From: Lichenifustis flavocetrariae
Lineage (GTDB): Bacteria > Pseudomonadota > Alphaproteobacteria > Rhizobiales > Beijerinckiaceae
DNA length: 50,282 bases
Assembly: GCF_026130545.1 (NCBI RefSeq)
Contig: NZ_JAMOIM010000033.1
Span: forward strand, 1-50,282
Reading direction: 5' to 3'
Positions 26,752 through 34,874 of the stretch are shown here, in pieces (the stretch's first letter is position 1; each line of letters starts with the position of its first letter). A program made the position numbers and the translations under genes. A model generated the notes under the pieces. That model was not told where the DNA came from and ran no database searches. It saw only the letters and a program-made list of their open reading frames with translations.

Positions 26752-27699
26752 ATGCCCACCTCGCTGTCGCCCGCGCCAATCTTGCCCGCGCTGCCACCCA
26801 ATCCTCTCGGCAGCTATCTGAAAGACCGCCGCACCCGGCTCGATCCGGCCGCGTTCGGCCTGTCGGGCCGGCGGCGCACACCGGGCCTGCGCCGCGAGGA
26901 GGTCGCCCAGCGCGCCAATATCAGCTCGACTTGGTACACTTGGTTAGAACAGGGGCGTGGTGGCGCGCCGTCGGCCGATGTGCTCGACCGGATCGCCAGT
27001 TCGTTGATGCTCACAGATACGGAGCGTGAGCACCTGTTCATGCTCGGCCTCGGGCGCCCGCCCGAGGTCCGCTACCGTCCGACCGAAGGCGTGACACCGC
27101 GGTTGCAGCGCCTGCTCGACACGCTGGAGGTCAGCCCGGCGTTGATCAAGACGGCGACCTGGGAGGTGGTGGCCTGGAACCGCGCCGCCGCCATCGTGCT
27201 GACCGACTGGGGCCAGGAGCCGCCCGAGCAGCGCAATATCCTGCGCCGCATCTTCTGCGATCCGGACGTCCGCGCGGCCCAGCACGACTGGGACACGCTC
27301 GCCCGCTTTGTCGTCGCGGCATTCCGGGCAGATGCCGCTCGGGCTGGTGCGGCCAGCGAGGTTGCCAAGCTGGTCGATGAGCTCTGCCACAGGAGCCCGC
27401 AGTTCCGGGAGCTGTGGCAGCAGCACGATGTCGTAAATTGGGGGGAAGGCACCAAGCGCCTGACGCATCCGACACTAGGCCCGATTGAGCTGGAATACTC
27501 CTCCTTCGCGGTCGATGGCCGGCCCGACCTCTCGATGATCGTCTACAACCCGGTCGATCCTGCCGTCGCTGCGCGTATCCGCGAGCTGATCCAACCCCAG
27601 CCGGCGCGGAGCCGTGCCCGCGGGACGGCTCGTCCGGAACAGTCGTCCGCCGAATCTGCTAGGCCCGATGCCCAGCCCTCCGTGCGCCAACGCAATTGA
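26752..27699 (+). CDS. XRE-family regulator with MmyB-like ligand domain
   Basis: 315 residues. N-terminal XRE HTH: LGSYLKDRRTRLDPAAFGL, RRRTPGLRREEVAQRANISS, WYTWLEQGRGGAPSADVLDR. C-terminal half is the MmyB-like PAS-related domain with VVAWNRAAAIVLTDWG, LRRIFCDPDVRAAQHDWDT and LIDELCHRSPQFRELW-like sequence, and TLGPIELEYSSFAVDGRPD. Such proteins bind fatty acids and often repress a divergent SDR gene, here at 26653. The last 40 residues are Pro/Arg-rich and disordered. Confidence 0.9.
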   Translation: MPTSLSPAPILPALPPNPLGSYLKDRRTRLDPAAFGLSGRRRTPGLRREEVAQRANISSTWYTWLEQGRGGAPSADVLDRIASSLMLTDTEREHLFMLGLGRPPEVRYRPTEGVTPRLQRLLDTLEVSPALIKTATWEVVAWNRAAAIVLTDWGQEPPEQRNILRRIFCDPDVRAAQHDWDTLARFVVAAFRADAARAGAASEVAKLVDELCHRSPQFRELWQQHDVVNWGEGTKRLTHPTLGPIELEYSSFAVDGRPDLSMIVYNPVDPAVAARIRELIQPQPARSRARGTARPEQSSAESARPDAQPSVRQRN

Positions 27700-27791
27700 G
27701 CGCTTTGTCAGGCTTTGCCAGGACTGACGCGGAGCCGGAGCGCTACGCTCCACCGCAAGCACAGAGATCTTCGCCACCAGCGCCGTCCTCT

Positions 27792-27851
27792 CGTATCGGC
27801 GACCTTCAGGATATCGTGCGGACGCTGAAGGCCAAAGGGATCGCGCTTCAG
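27792..27851 (+). pseudogene. Serine recombinase scrap
   Basis: RIGDLQDIVRTLKAKGIAL is the conserved stretch of a serine resolvase that normally precedes KATEQ. Only about 20 codons remain; both sides are unrelated. It is too short to define its parent element. Confidence 0.45.
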
Positions 27852-28031
27852 CAGTCACGGCTCAACTACCCTGGAGGTAATTGAATCGGTAGCTCCCTCC
27901 AGATTCGCATGCCGGGGACCGCCGTGGTCGCTCGCGCGACTGGACAGCTGCCGGAAAGCTTCGGAAGGAGGTCAGACATCCAATATACAAGACGTTGCCG
28001 CTGAGGTGCGATCGCGTATCACTCCAGCCTC

Positions 28032-28412
28032 GTGCCCCAGATGCCGCCCGTTCGAAAACCCACGGCCATCGATAATTCCATCCTCAACGAAATGCTCGCC
28101 ATCCGGCTGCAGCAGCTCGAGATTGAGAATGGCGGGATGGAAGCATTTTTGCCGAAAACGGGGCTCGCTCGGGGCACCTACTATCAGGTGCTTCGTGGCA
28201 TCGGGAACCCGACCCTCAAGACGCTTGATCGCATCGCATCCAGCCTGAACTTGAGCGTTCTCGAGCTGTTGGGTTTCGACATCGACGATGCCCGGCGCGC
28301 CGTCAAGAAGAGCGGCGTCAGCTACGACGATCTCGCCTCGGCGCTCCTGAAACGCAACGAGGCCGATCGTCGTGTGGCGCGTCAGACTCGGTCGCGGAAG
28401 CTGCCCGGCTGA
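28032..28412 (+). CDS. Small XRE-family DNA-binding protein
   Basis: 126 residues, start GTG 28032. HTH: LPKTGLARGTYYQVLRGIGN, PTLKTLDRIASSLNLSVLEL. The N-terminal helix (NSILNEMLAIRLQQLEIENG) and the C-terminal ARRAVKKSGVSYDDLASALL extension resemble phage or antitoxin-like repressors. No toxin partner is visible on either side. It stands alone between a recombinase scrap and the LysR gene. Confidence 0.7.
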   Translation: MPQMPPVRKPTAIDNSILNEMLAIRLQQLEIENGGMEAFLPKTGLARGTYYQVLRGIGNPTLKTLDRIASSLNLSVLELLGFDIDDARRAVKKSGVSYDDLASALLKRNEADRRVARQTRSRKLPG

Positions 28413-28695
28413 CATCGGGTCGCAAGACTCCTCGAAGTCGGGAGTGACCTCTGTCGGATGTTTCTAACGGTCCGGATCACGCCATCAAAGTCGCTCCATG
28501 CGTAAGGATGGGCTTGCAAGCGGTCATTTAAGGCGCACCGCCTCAGGACATTGCACCCTGGAGCAGCATTCGTCGGCAGCGACGGCGCCGAGGCGCGTCA
28601 GCTTGAGACATGCTGGATGGCGGACCGCTTCGAAGACGTATCGAACTCGGCAGAGCATGAAGTGCCGGTTATCGGGTTCCTGACTCCGGTAAGGA

Positions 28696-29631
28696 TCAGC
28701 CGGTTGCAAAGGGTTTGTTGTGCGGGGATTCGTCACCGATCTGGCGGGCGAGCTCGGCCAGCTTTTCGGCGAAGCGGGTGGTGACGCCGTCGAGCGGCGC
28801 GCTGGTGCGATGGACGATCACCAGGGACTGGGACCCGGCCTCGCCGTCGGTGATCGGAATGAAGCTCAGCGCACCACGCTGACGGTCGACCTCGACATCC
28901 GCCTTGGTCAGCACGGTCGCCACGTCCCCCAGCATGGCGAGCCGCTTGAGAAGATCGATGGAGTTTGTCTCGACGATCGGGTCCACGGTGAGCCTGGTCC
29001 GCTTGATCGCCCGGTCTAACAGGGTCCTGATCGTCAACCCCTCGGCCGGCAGCGCGAAGGCACAGTCGGCCAGTTCGCTCCACCGCAGGCTGGCGCGGCT
29101 GGCGAGCGGGTGGCCGGGACGGACGACGAGGCCGAGGCTGCAGGGCGTGCTGCTGAAGGTCGTCAGGTTCGGCTGGGGCGGCATGTCGAACCCGAGACCG
29201 AGTTGCGCGTCGCCGCGGCCAACGGCCGCCGCGATGGCCTCGGACGGCATCGTCGTCACGCTGATCCGGGTCAGCGGATAGGTCTGGTGCCAAGCACTCA
29301 CGACCTGCGCCAGCACGTCGGTCGTCAAGGCCTCGAGCGTCGCCACGTGGATCTTGGAACGCCGAAGGGTCTTCAGGTCGCCGATGCGGTGAAGCGTCTG
29401 GCGGTGGTCCTTCATGGTCGCGCGAATGTGCTCGACAAGAAGTTCACCGATGGCGGTCAGGCGGACGCCACGGGACAGCCGCTCGAACACCGGCAGTCCG
29501 AGTTCTTCCTCGTAGGCGATGATCTGGCGGTTGATGGCCGACGACGCGACGGACAGACGCTCGGCGGCCTGCCGGATCGAGCCGGTCCGGGCCACCTCGT
29601 CGATATATCGCATCAAGCGTGAGTGCAGCAT
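28696..29631 (-). CDS. LysR-family regulator of the nitrogen-compound locus
   Basis: 311 residues from ATG 29631; the frame extends upstream without similarity. HTH: LMRYIDEVARTGSIRQAAER, LSVASSAINRQIIAYEEELG, PVFERLSRGVRLTAIGELL. Effector domain: KIHVATLEALTTDVLAQVVS and GLGFDMPPQPNLTTFSS. It is divergent from the first binding-protein gene. A TGCC-N5-GGCA dyad of T-N11-A type lies 26 bases before its start and recurs before the second transporter. I infer that it controls both arms of the 28.7-39 kb locus. Confidence 0.88.
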   Translation of the reverse strand: MLHSRLMRYIDEVARTGSIRQAAERLSVASSAINRQIIAYEEELGLPVFERLSRGVRLTAIGELLVEHIRATMKDHRQTLHRIGDLKTLRRSKIHVATLEALTTDVLAQVVSAWHQTYPLTRISVTTMPSEAIAAAVGRGDAQLGLGFDMPPQPNLTTFSSTPCSLGLVVRPGHPLASRASLRWSELADCAFALPAEGLTIRTLLDRAIKRTRLTVDPIVETNSIDLLKRLAMLGDVATVLTKADVEVDRQRGALSFIPITDGEAGSQSLVIVHRTSAPLDGVTTRFAEKLAELARQIGDESPHNKPFATG

Positions 29632-29656
29632 CGCGGCTCTCGTTCTGCGAATGCGA

Positions 29657-29693
29657 TGCCGGAAAGGCATCATAGCGGTCCGAAATCGGTGCT
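29657..29693 (+). promoter_or_regulatory. LysR-type box, copy 1, before the first ABC transporter
   Basis: The element begins TGCCGGAAAGGCATCAT and ends GAAATCGGTGCT. It contains the perfect dyad ATGCC-N5-GGCAT, with T-N11-A geometry, and matches 34741-34777 at 29 of 37 positions. It ends 71 bp before the binding-protein ATG. Confidence 0.6.
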
Positions 29694-29764
29694 TCCTTTG
29701 CCTCACACAAGCCGCTGTAATTCGCAAGGATCGAATGCTGGGTCTTGCGGCAAGGGAGTGGGCG

Positions 29765-30546
29765 ATGTTCTATAGGGCGAAACGCGCGTGGCTGATCGGC
29801 TGGGCAGCGCTACTTCTCGGAACTGTTCCGGCGATGGCCGAAATGGTCACGATCGCGACCGAGGCCGACTATCCCCCGTTCAGCAAGACCAAAGCCGACG
29901 GCCGTTATTCCGGGTTCGAGATCGATCTCGGCAACGCCGTCTGCGCAAAGGCAAAACTCGACTGCAAATGGGTCAAGCAGGAATTCGCCGGCATGATCCC
30001 GGGCCTTATGGCGCGGAAGTTCGACATGATTTTCTCGTCGATGTCGATCACGCCCGAGCGTGCCGCAGGCTCTTCTCCAAACCCTACCTGTCCGACCAGT
30101 TTCGCTTCTACGGGCCGAAAGGACATGACGTCACCTTCCCGGAGGGGCTCGACGGCAAGCGTGTCGGCGTCTTCGCAGGCTCGTCGGGCGAACAATTCAT
30201 CAAGTCCAAATGGGGCGACAAGGTCGAGACGCGGCCATACCAGAACCTTGATCAGGTGAATGCCGATCTCGAGGCGGGGCGCATCGACTACGGCTTCAAC
30301 GGCCAGCTGCCGGTCAGCACGTTTTTGAAGTCCGCGGCCGGCACGGAAAGCCAGTGGTACGGCCCATCCTACAGCGACCCGATCCTCGGCCGCGGCGCGG
30401 GTGCGCTGTTGCGGAAGGACGAGATGGAGCTCGCGACCAAGGTTAACGAGGCGATCGCGGCCGTCTACGCGGACGGGACCTTCGAGAAGCTCAGCCAAAG
30501 CTACTTCGGACCGCAGATCGACATCAAGGCCGACAAGCTCTGGTAA
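29765..30546 (+). pseudogene. Amino-acid-type ABC transporter substrate-binding protein 1, one frameshift
   Basis: ATG 29765, preceded by GGGAG, opens a signal peptide (WLIGWAALLLGTVPAMA) and the family-3 binding domain: TIATEADYPPFS, YSGFEIDLGNAVCAKA, KFDMIFSSMSITPERA. At about 30062-30065 the frame shifts: FSKPYLSDQFRFYGPKG is one frame over and continues intact (GKRVGVFAGSSGEQFIKS, FEKLSQSYFGPQIDIK) to the stop. Adding one C to GCCGCAGG gives RARRLFSKPYL, the expected sequence. Intact downstream genes and good codon structure make a sequencing error quite possible. If real, this importer has no binding protein of its own. Confidence 0.8.
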
Positions 30547-30568
30547 GGATTGCGCGGAGCGGGCCGCG

Positions 30569-31264
30569 ATGGAGACGCTCGTCCTCGCGGCGAGTTGGAG
30601 CGGGCAGCTCGCGGCCGGCCTCGGCGTGACGCTCGCGCTCGCAGCTCTTTCGATCGTCCTGGGCACGGCGGTCGGGCTGGGTTGCGCCCTGCTCGCCGCC
30701 CGACCGGGCGTGTTTGGCCCACGGCTGGTCCTGATGGCCGCCGGCCTGGTCCGCAGCCTGCCGGAATTGCTGGTGATCTTCGCCGCCTATTACGGCTTCG
30801 CCTTTCTTCTTCAGGCGATCGTGGCGCCCTTCGGCGTCACCGGCTTCGTCGCGATCGATGCGTTCTGGGCGGGCGTAATGGCCCTGACGTTGATCCATGC
30901 CGCGTTTTGCACGGAAGTGTTCCGGGGCGCCTTCGCGGCTCTGCCACCCGGCCCCATCGAGGCCGCCCGCGCCTTGGGCCTGCGGCGCGTCCCGGTCTTC
31001 TGGCTGGTCGCCTGGCCGCTGGCCCTGCGCTATGCCTTGCCCGGCTGGATGAACCTGACCATCGTCAGTCTCAAGTTGACCCCGCTCGTGGCTGCGGTGG
31101 GGCTTCAGGATTTGCTGAGGACGGCAGGCGATGCCGGCCGCAACACGCATGATTACCTGCTGTTCTACCTCCTCGCGCTCGGCATCTATCTCGCGCTCGC
31201 GGCCGCCATAGGTCTGATACAGATGCGGCTGGAAGCCCGTCTGACCCGCGTTTGGGCCGGGTGA
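30569..31264 (+). CDS. ABC transporter permease, polar amino acid type (HisQ/HisM-like)
   Basis: 231 residues from ATG 30569 (GGAG upstream). About five membrane helices; the His/Glu/Gln permease motif includes LVRSLPELLVIFAAYYG and, in the ATPase-contact loop, TEVFRGAFAALPPGPIEAAR followed by ALGLRRVPVFWLVAWP. It lies 22 bp after binding protein 1 and overlaps the next permease (GTGA). The pair resembles octopine/nopaline or arginine systems, which use two different permeases. Confidence 0.88.
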   Translation: METLVLAASWSGQLAAGLGVTLALAALSIVLGTAVGLGCALLAARPGVFGPRLVLMAAGLVRSLPELLVIFAAYYGFAFLLQAIVAPFGVTGFVAIDAFWAGVMALTLIHAAFCTEVFRGAFAALPPGPIEAARALGLRRVPVFWLVAWPLALRYALPGWMNLTIVSLKLTPLVAAVGLQDLLRTAGDAGRNTHDYLLFYLLALGIYLALAAAIGLIQMRLEARLTRVWAG

Positions 31265-32022
31265 GCGGAACAATGCCCTCTCGGCTCCTGGAGGCGCTAC
31301 CGCTGCTGTGGCAGGGCACACGGGTCACGGCAGCCCTGTTCTTCTGGACGGCCCTGCTGGCCCCGGCGATCGCCTTGCCGGTGGCGCTCGCCCGCGACAG
31401 CCGGAGCACGGCCTCGCGCCGCTTCGGCCATGGCTTCATCCTGTTCTTCCGGGGCGCGCCCCTGCTGGTCGTCTTGTTCCTGCTCTACTACGGGCTGCCG
31501 CAGGTGAACGCGCTGCGCCACAGCGCGCTCTGGCCCTTGCTGCGCGAGCCGTTTCCCGTGGCGGTCCTCGCCCTCGCGCTCAACTCCGCCGGCTTCCAGG
31601 CCGAGATAATGGCCGGTGCGCTCCGCGCCGTGCCGCTGGCGGAGGTCGAGGCCGCGACCGCGGCGGGTTTCTCACGCTGGCAGATCTTCCGGCTGATCAA
31701 GCTCCCGAATGCCGCCCGCATCGGATTGAGAAGCTACGGCAACGAACTCGTCTTCATCCTCAAGGGCACGGCCGTGGTGAGCTTCATCACGATCCGCGAC
31801 CTGATGAATGCCGCAACGGAGATCTATTCGCGCACCTTCGATCCAATTACGCCCCTGGTCTCGGCGGGGCTGATCTATCTCGCCATGGTGGCCGCCGTCG
31901 CGGCCGTGGTCCGGACGATGGAGCGCAAGCTCGATCCGCTGTTGCGGGCGGCGTGGCGGGGCCGACGTTCCGCGGCCGTGATGGTCGCGATCAGCCGAAA
32001 GCTGGCGCCAACCGTCCATTGA
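31261..32022 (+). CDS. ABC transporter permease, polar amino acid type (second of pair)
   Basis: 253 residues from GTG 31261, overlapping the preceding stop; ATG 31273 is an alternative. Helices with ILFFRGAPLLVVLFLLYYGL, then the EAA loop FQAEIMAGALRAVPLAEVEA, AATAAGFSRWQIFRLIKLP. The last 30 bases overlap the 3' end of the ATPase gene on the other strand, so transcripts from both sides converge here. Confidence 0.88.
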   Translation: MSGTMPSRLLEALPLLWQGTRVTAALFFWTALLAPAIALPVALARDSRSTASRRFGHGFILFFRGAPLLVVLFLLYYGLPQVNALRHSALWPLLREPFPVAVLALALNSAGFQAEIMAGALRAVPLAEVEAATAAGFSRWQIFRLIKLPNAARIGLRSYGNELVFILKGTAVVSFITIRDLMNAATEIYSRTFDPITPLVSAGLIYLAMVAAVAAVVRTMERKLDPLLRAAWRGRRSAAVMVAISRKLAPTVH

Positions 32023-32764
32023 GGAAGTTCGCGAGCCGCGTCGAACGCGGCGCGTCCAGGCATTGCGGGACCGGGACGTCTTCGACGATGCATCCGGCTT
32101 CCATGAAAACGACGCGGCTGGCCTGCCGGCGTGCGAAGCCAAGTTCGTGGGTCACCGTCACGGTCGTGATGCCGCGTTCCGTCGCCCGCTCGATGGCCTG
32201 AAGGACGCCCTGGACCCGTTCCGGATCGAGCGCCGAGGTCGGCTCGTCGAGCAGAAGGATGTCGGGGCCCTTCGCGAGCGCACGGGCCAGCGCCACCCGC
32301 TGGCGTTGGCCACCCGAAAGCTCGAACGGATAGGCATGAGCAAGCTCGGCGATTTCCATGGCTTCGAGATGCTGCCGCGCAGCCGCTTCGGCCACACGGC
32401 GCGGCAGGCCCAGGAGCTTCATGGGTGCGAGCGTGACGTTGTCGAGGACGTTTCGCTGGGCGTAGAGGTTGAAGCTCTGGAAGATCATTTCGCTATGGCG
32501 CCGGCAATAGCGAAGCGCCCCGTCATCCCGCAGGTCGCTGCCGAACACGCGCACCGCGCCGGCCTGTGGGACGGCCAGCCCGTTCATGCAGCGGATCAGC
32601 GTCGATTTTCCGGAGCCCGACGGACCGATGACCGCCACCCGCTCGCCACAGCGGATCGTGAGGTCGATGTCGCGCAAGACGGCCGTTGTGCCGTAGGACA
32701 GCCGCACGCCGTCGAGCTCGATGATCGGCACGCCCGGGGAGAGCGGCTGATGGCGGCCCTTCAA
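31991..32764 (-). CDS. ABC transporter ATP-binding protein, polar amino acid type
   Basis: 257 residues; the start is TTG 32764 or a downstream GTG near 32731. All motifs are present: Walker A GPSGSGKST, Q-loop MIFQSFNLY, signature LSGGQRQRVALARAL, Walker B ILLLDEPTSALDP and H-loop TVTHEL. It is the only ATPase gene in the locus and must energise one or both of the two permease pairs. It is transcribed with the RidA and DUF1989 genes, 43 bp after the RidA stop, away from the permeases. Confidence 0.9.
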   Translation of the reverse strand: MKGRHQPLSPGVPIIELDGVRLSYGTTAVLRDIDLTIRCGERVAVIGPSGSGKSTLIRCMNGLAVPQAGAVRVFGSDLRDDGALRYCRRHSEMIFQSFNLYAQRNVLDNVTLAPMKLLGLPRRVAEAAARQHLEAMEIAELAHAYPFELSGGQRQRVALARALAKGPDILLLDEPTSALDPERVQGVLQAIERATERGITTVTVTHELGFARRQASRVVFMEAGCIVEDVPVPQCLDAPRSTRLANFLNGRLAPAFG

Positions 32765-32807
32765 GGGTCCTGGCCTTCGGCTCGCTCGATCAAGACGTGC
32801 ATCTCCC

Positions 32808-33992
32808 TCACGGCATTGCGCCGCCGACCGCCGCGAGCCCGTCCCAGGCGGCGCCGATCACCGCGATCGCCTCCATTTCGACCAGGATGCCGTACTGGCC
32901 GAGCGGCGTCGCCACGAGCGACCGCGCCGGATAGGGCGGCGCGAAGACCTCAGCATAGGCGCGCTCGAAGGCGGGAATCAGCCGCGCATCCGACAAGGTG
33001 ACGCTGGTCTTCACAACGTCGGCGAGGGTCCCGCCGAGAGCTTCGAGCGACAATCTCACGTTCTCCAGCGTCCGCATCGTCTGGGCTGCGACATCGCCCG
33101 GTCCGACCAGCCGATCCTCCGCATCGTAGGGGCACTCGCCGGCGATGAACACCAGATCCCCGGCCCGAGCGCCATGGCTGTGCGGCCCTTTGCAGGGGCC
33201 AAGGTCGGGGAGGTAGGTCGTGTCGGGACGGGCCAGGAACTGATCCCGTCCCACACCGCTGCGTGTCGAATCGACGTAGCGGCGATCGAGGCCAGGCGCC
33301 GCGATCGCTTCGATCTCGATCAGGGACAAGGGATCGCGCAAGGCGCCGCTGACGGAACACCGCGCGGCGCTGGAACCCGCAAGATTGGAATTATAGGCGG
33401 CGTTGTAGAGCCGGTAGTCGTGCCAGCAGGAGGTCGTGTTGTTGACCTTGAGAAGGTCGTCCGGCCCGGCACCCGCTCGGTTCAGGGCGGCACACATCCG
33501 TTCGAGCGCCTGCTGGCCCTGCGCTCCAAGGTCGCCCGCGCCCACCAGCCGATCGCCCGCGAAGGGGCCGCACCCGGCCGTGAGCACCAGCGGGCCGAGC
33601 CGCGTCGCGACGATGGCGCCGTGCTCGACGACGACCTCCGGCCTGTCCCCGATCATGCCGACCGCTTCCAGCAGCGAAGATCCGCCGCCGGCAGGGAGAC
33701 CGGCGCCCACGGCCGTGATGGCGGCTGCGGGGAACACACTCCTGCAGACGGCCGTCGCATTGCCCGCGTCCTCCATGGTCACGAGGAACGCCTTGAGCTT
33801 ACCGACCTGGTCGGGCCGGCAGCCCAGCACCTCGAGCGCGCGGGCGACATGGGTCCAGCTATCGCCGCCGTCGCCGTGGCGGGTGCCGAGCGCTCCGGTG
33901 AACACAAGCCCGCCGGCCCGCACCGCGAGACTCTCGGCGCCCAGGGTCCGGAGGCCCGGCACGGCGACCGTCCGCATCGGGGCGGCCGTCAC
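32808..33992 (-). CDS. Triple RidA/YjgF-domain protein
   Basis: 394 residues built from three RidA-like units: about 1-120, 125-240 and 260-385. The third has the full set around PARSLVATPLGQYGILVEME with the Arg and Glu that bind and activate imines; the second has AARCSVSGALRDPLSLIEIE, also complete. The first (AAITAVGAGLPAGGG, LLEAVGMIG) lacks the Arg and looks structural. RidA proteins hydrolyse reactive enamines or imines to ketones and ammonia. GTG 33992 overlaps the DUF1989 stop (GTGA). RidA trimers are normally homomeric, so one chain may mimic a whole trimer. Confidence 0.85.
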   Translation of the reverse strand: MTAAPMRTVAVPGLRTLGAESLAVRAGGLVFTGALGTRHGDGGDSWTHVARALEVLGCRPDQVGKLKAFLVTMEDAGNATAVCRSVFPAAAITAVGAGLPAGGGSSLLEAVGMIGDRPEVVVEHGAIVATRLGPLVLTAGCGPFAGDRLVGAGDLGAQGQQALERMCAALNRAGAGPDDLLKVNNTTSCWHDYRLYNAAYNSNLAGSSAARCSVSGALRDPLSLIEIEAIAAPGLDRRYVDSTRSGVGRDQFLARPDTTYLPDLGPCKGPHSHGARAGDLVFIAGECPYDAEDRLVGPGDVAAQTMRTLENVRLSLEALGGTLADVVKTSVTLSDARLIPAFERAYAEVFAPPYPARSLVATPLGQYGILVEMEAIAVIGAAWDGLAAVGGAMP

Positions 33993-34615
33993 TGCGCCTC
34001 GCCAGGCCGGACCACGAGGCCGATCTCCGTGAGATGATAACCGTTGCAGGGACCCTGGTCCGAGGGACAGTTCGAGATGGCGACGATCAGATCCATGTCG
34101 GCGCGCAGATCAACGTAGTCGCCGGGCTTCGAGACCGGTTCGATGGTGCGGATACTGCCGTCCGGATGCATGCTCACGTTCATGAAGACGTTGAAGCTAT
34201 AGGGGATCTCCGTCATGGGGATGCCGAAGGGCGCCAGCGCCGCTTCGAGGTTCGAGCGGCAATTGGGGGTGTCATGCTGCCCGAAGCGCTTGAAATTCGA
34301 TCCCTCGTTGCACGAGCCGGCCAGCAGATCGTGAACGCCGCAGGTGTCGTCCACCAGGGTCATCAGGCTGTTGCAATGGTTGGACAGCAGGCTGCGGCCC
34401 TTCTTCATGTAGATGCTGCCCTGGTCCATCATGGTGACGTGCACCGAAAGCTTCTCGCCTAGATCGTGCCGGTTGAAGCAGACCAGATCGGCCACCTGCT
34501 GCCCCTCGATATCCGTGATGCGCAGCACCTCGCCGGCCCGCATCGCGAAGGCGCTGCGACCACGCGGTTCCAAGACCCGGTCGCGCGCTCCACTGGTCTC
34601 ACTCCCCTCTGCCAC
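33989..34615 (-). CDS. DUF1989 (urea-carboxylase-associated) protein A
   Basis: 208 residues from GTG 34615, 7 bases after GGGAG (TTG 34621 also in frame). DUF1989 motifs: LRITDIEGQQVADLVCFNRH, CGVHDLLAGSCNEGSNFKRF, PNCRSNLEAALAPFGI, IPYSFNVFMNV, SKPGDYVDLRADMDLIVAIS and SNCPSDQGPCNGY. The conserved Cys and His suggest a metal or covalent site. In guanidine degradation two DUF1989 proteins form carboxyguanidine deiminase CgdAB; no carboxylase or allophanate hydrolase is found here, so the substrate may differ. First gene of the minus-strand arm (DUF1989, RidA, ATPase). Confidence 0.85.
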   Translation of the reverse strand: MAEGSETSGARDRVLEPRGRSAFAMRAGEVLRITDIEGQQVADLVCFNRHDLGEKLSVHVTMMDQGSIYMKKGRSLLSNHCNSLMTLVDDTCGVHDLLAGSCNEGSNFKRFGQHDTPNCRSNLEAALAPFGIPMTEIPYSFNVFMNVSMHPDGSIRTIEPVSKPGDYVDLRADMDLIVAISNCPSDQGPCNGYHLTEIGLVVRPGEAQ

Positions 34616-34701
34616 GCCCAATCTCCCTTGCCTGATGGCGGCATCACAAGCCCAGGCGGCGAAGCCTGAGAAGAACCAAATACCTTGCGCAGCGATGCCT
34701 A

Positions 34702-34719
34702 AATGCGTGCGGGCGCATT
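34702..34719. promoter_or_regulatory. AATGCG dyad in the central divergent promoter region
   Basis: AATGCG-N6-CGCATT is a perfect 6-bp inverted repeat 22 bases before the LysR-type box at 34741, between the DUF1989 and binding-protein 2 genes. It may be a second activator or repressor site. Confidence 0.35.
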
Positions 34720-34740
34720 CCGCAAGGGCTGTTTTTCTGG

Positions 34741-34777
34741 TGCCTGAAAGGCATCATTGCAGGGTGAAATCAATGCT
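34741..34777 (+). promoter_or_regulatory. LysR-type box, copy 2, before the second ABC transporter
   Basis: Begins TGCCTGAAAGGCATCATTGC and contains TGCC-N5-GGCA (T-N11-A). It matches the element at 29657-29693 at 29 of 37 positions, in the same orientation relative to the binding-protein gene. It lies between the divergent DUF1989 A and binding-protein 2 genes, so it could serve both arms. Confidence 0.6.
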
Positions 34778-34874
34778 ATTCGCAGCGCGGTGTTCGTCTA
34801 GCCTGCTTTCAGTGGAGCCGAATCGTCGCCTCGATGGGTGACGCACTCACCCGTACTTTTCTCAAGGGGTCCTC

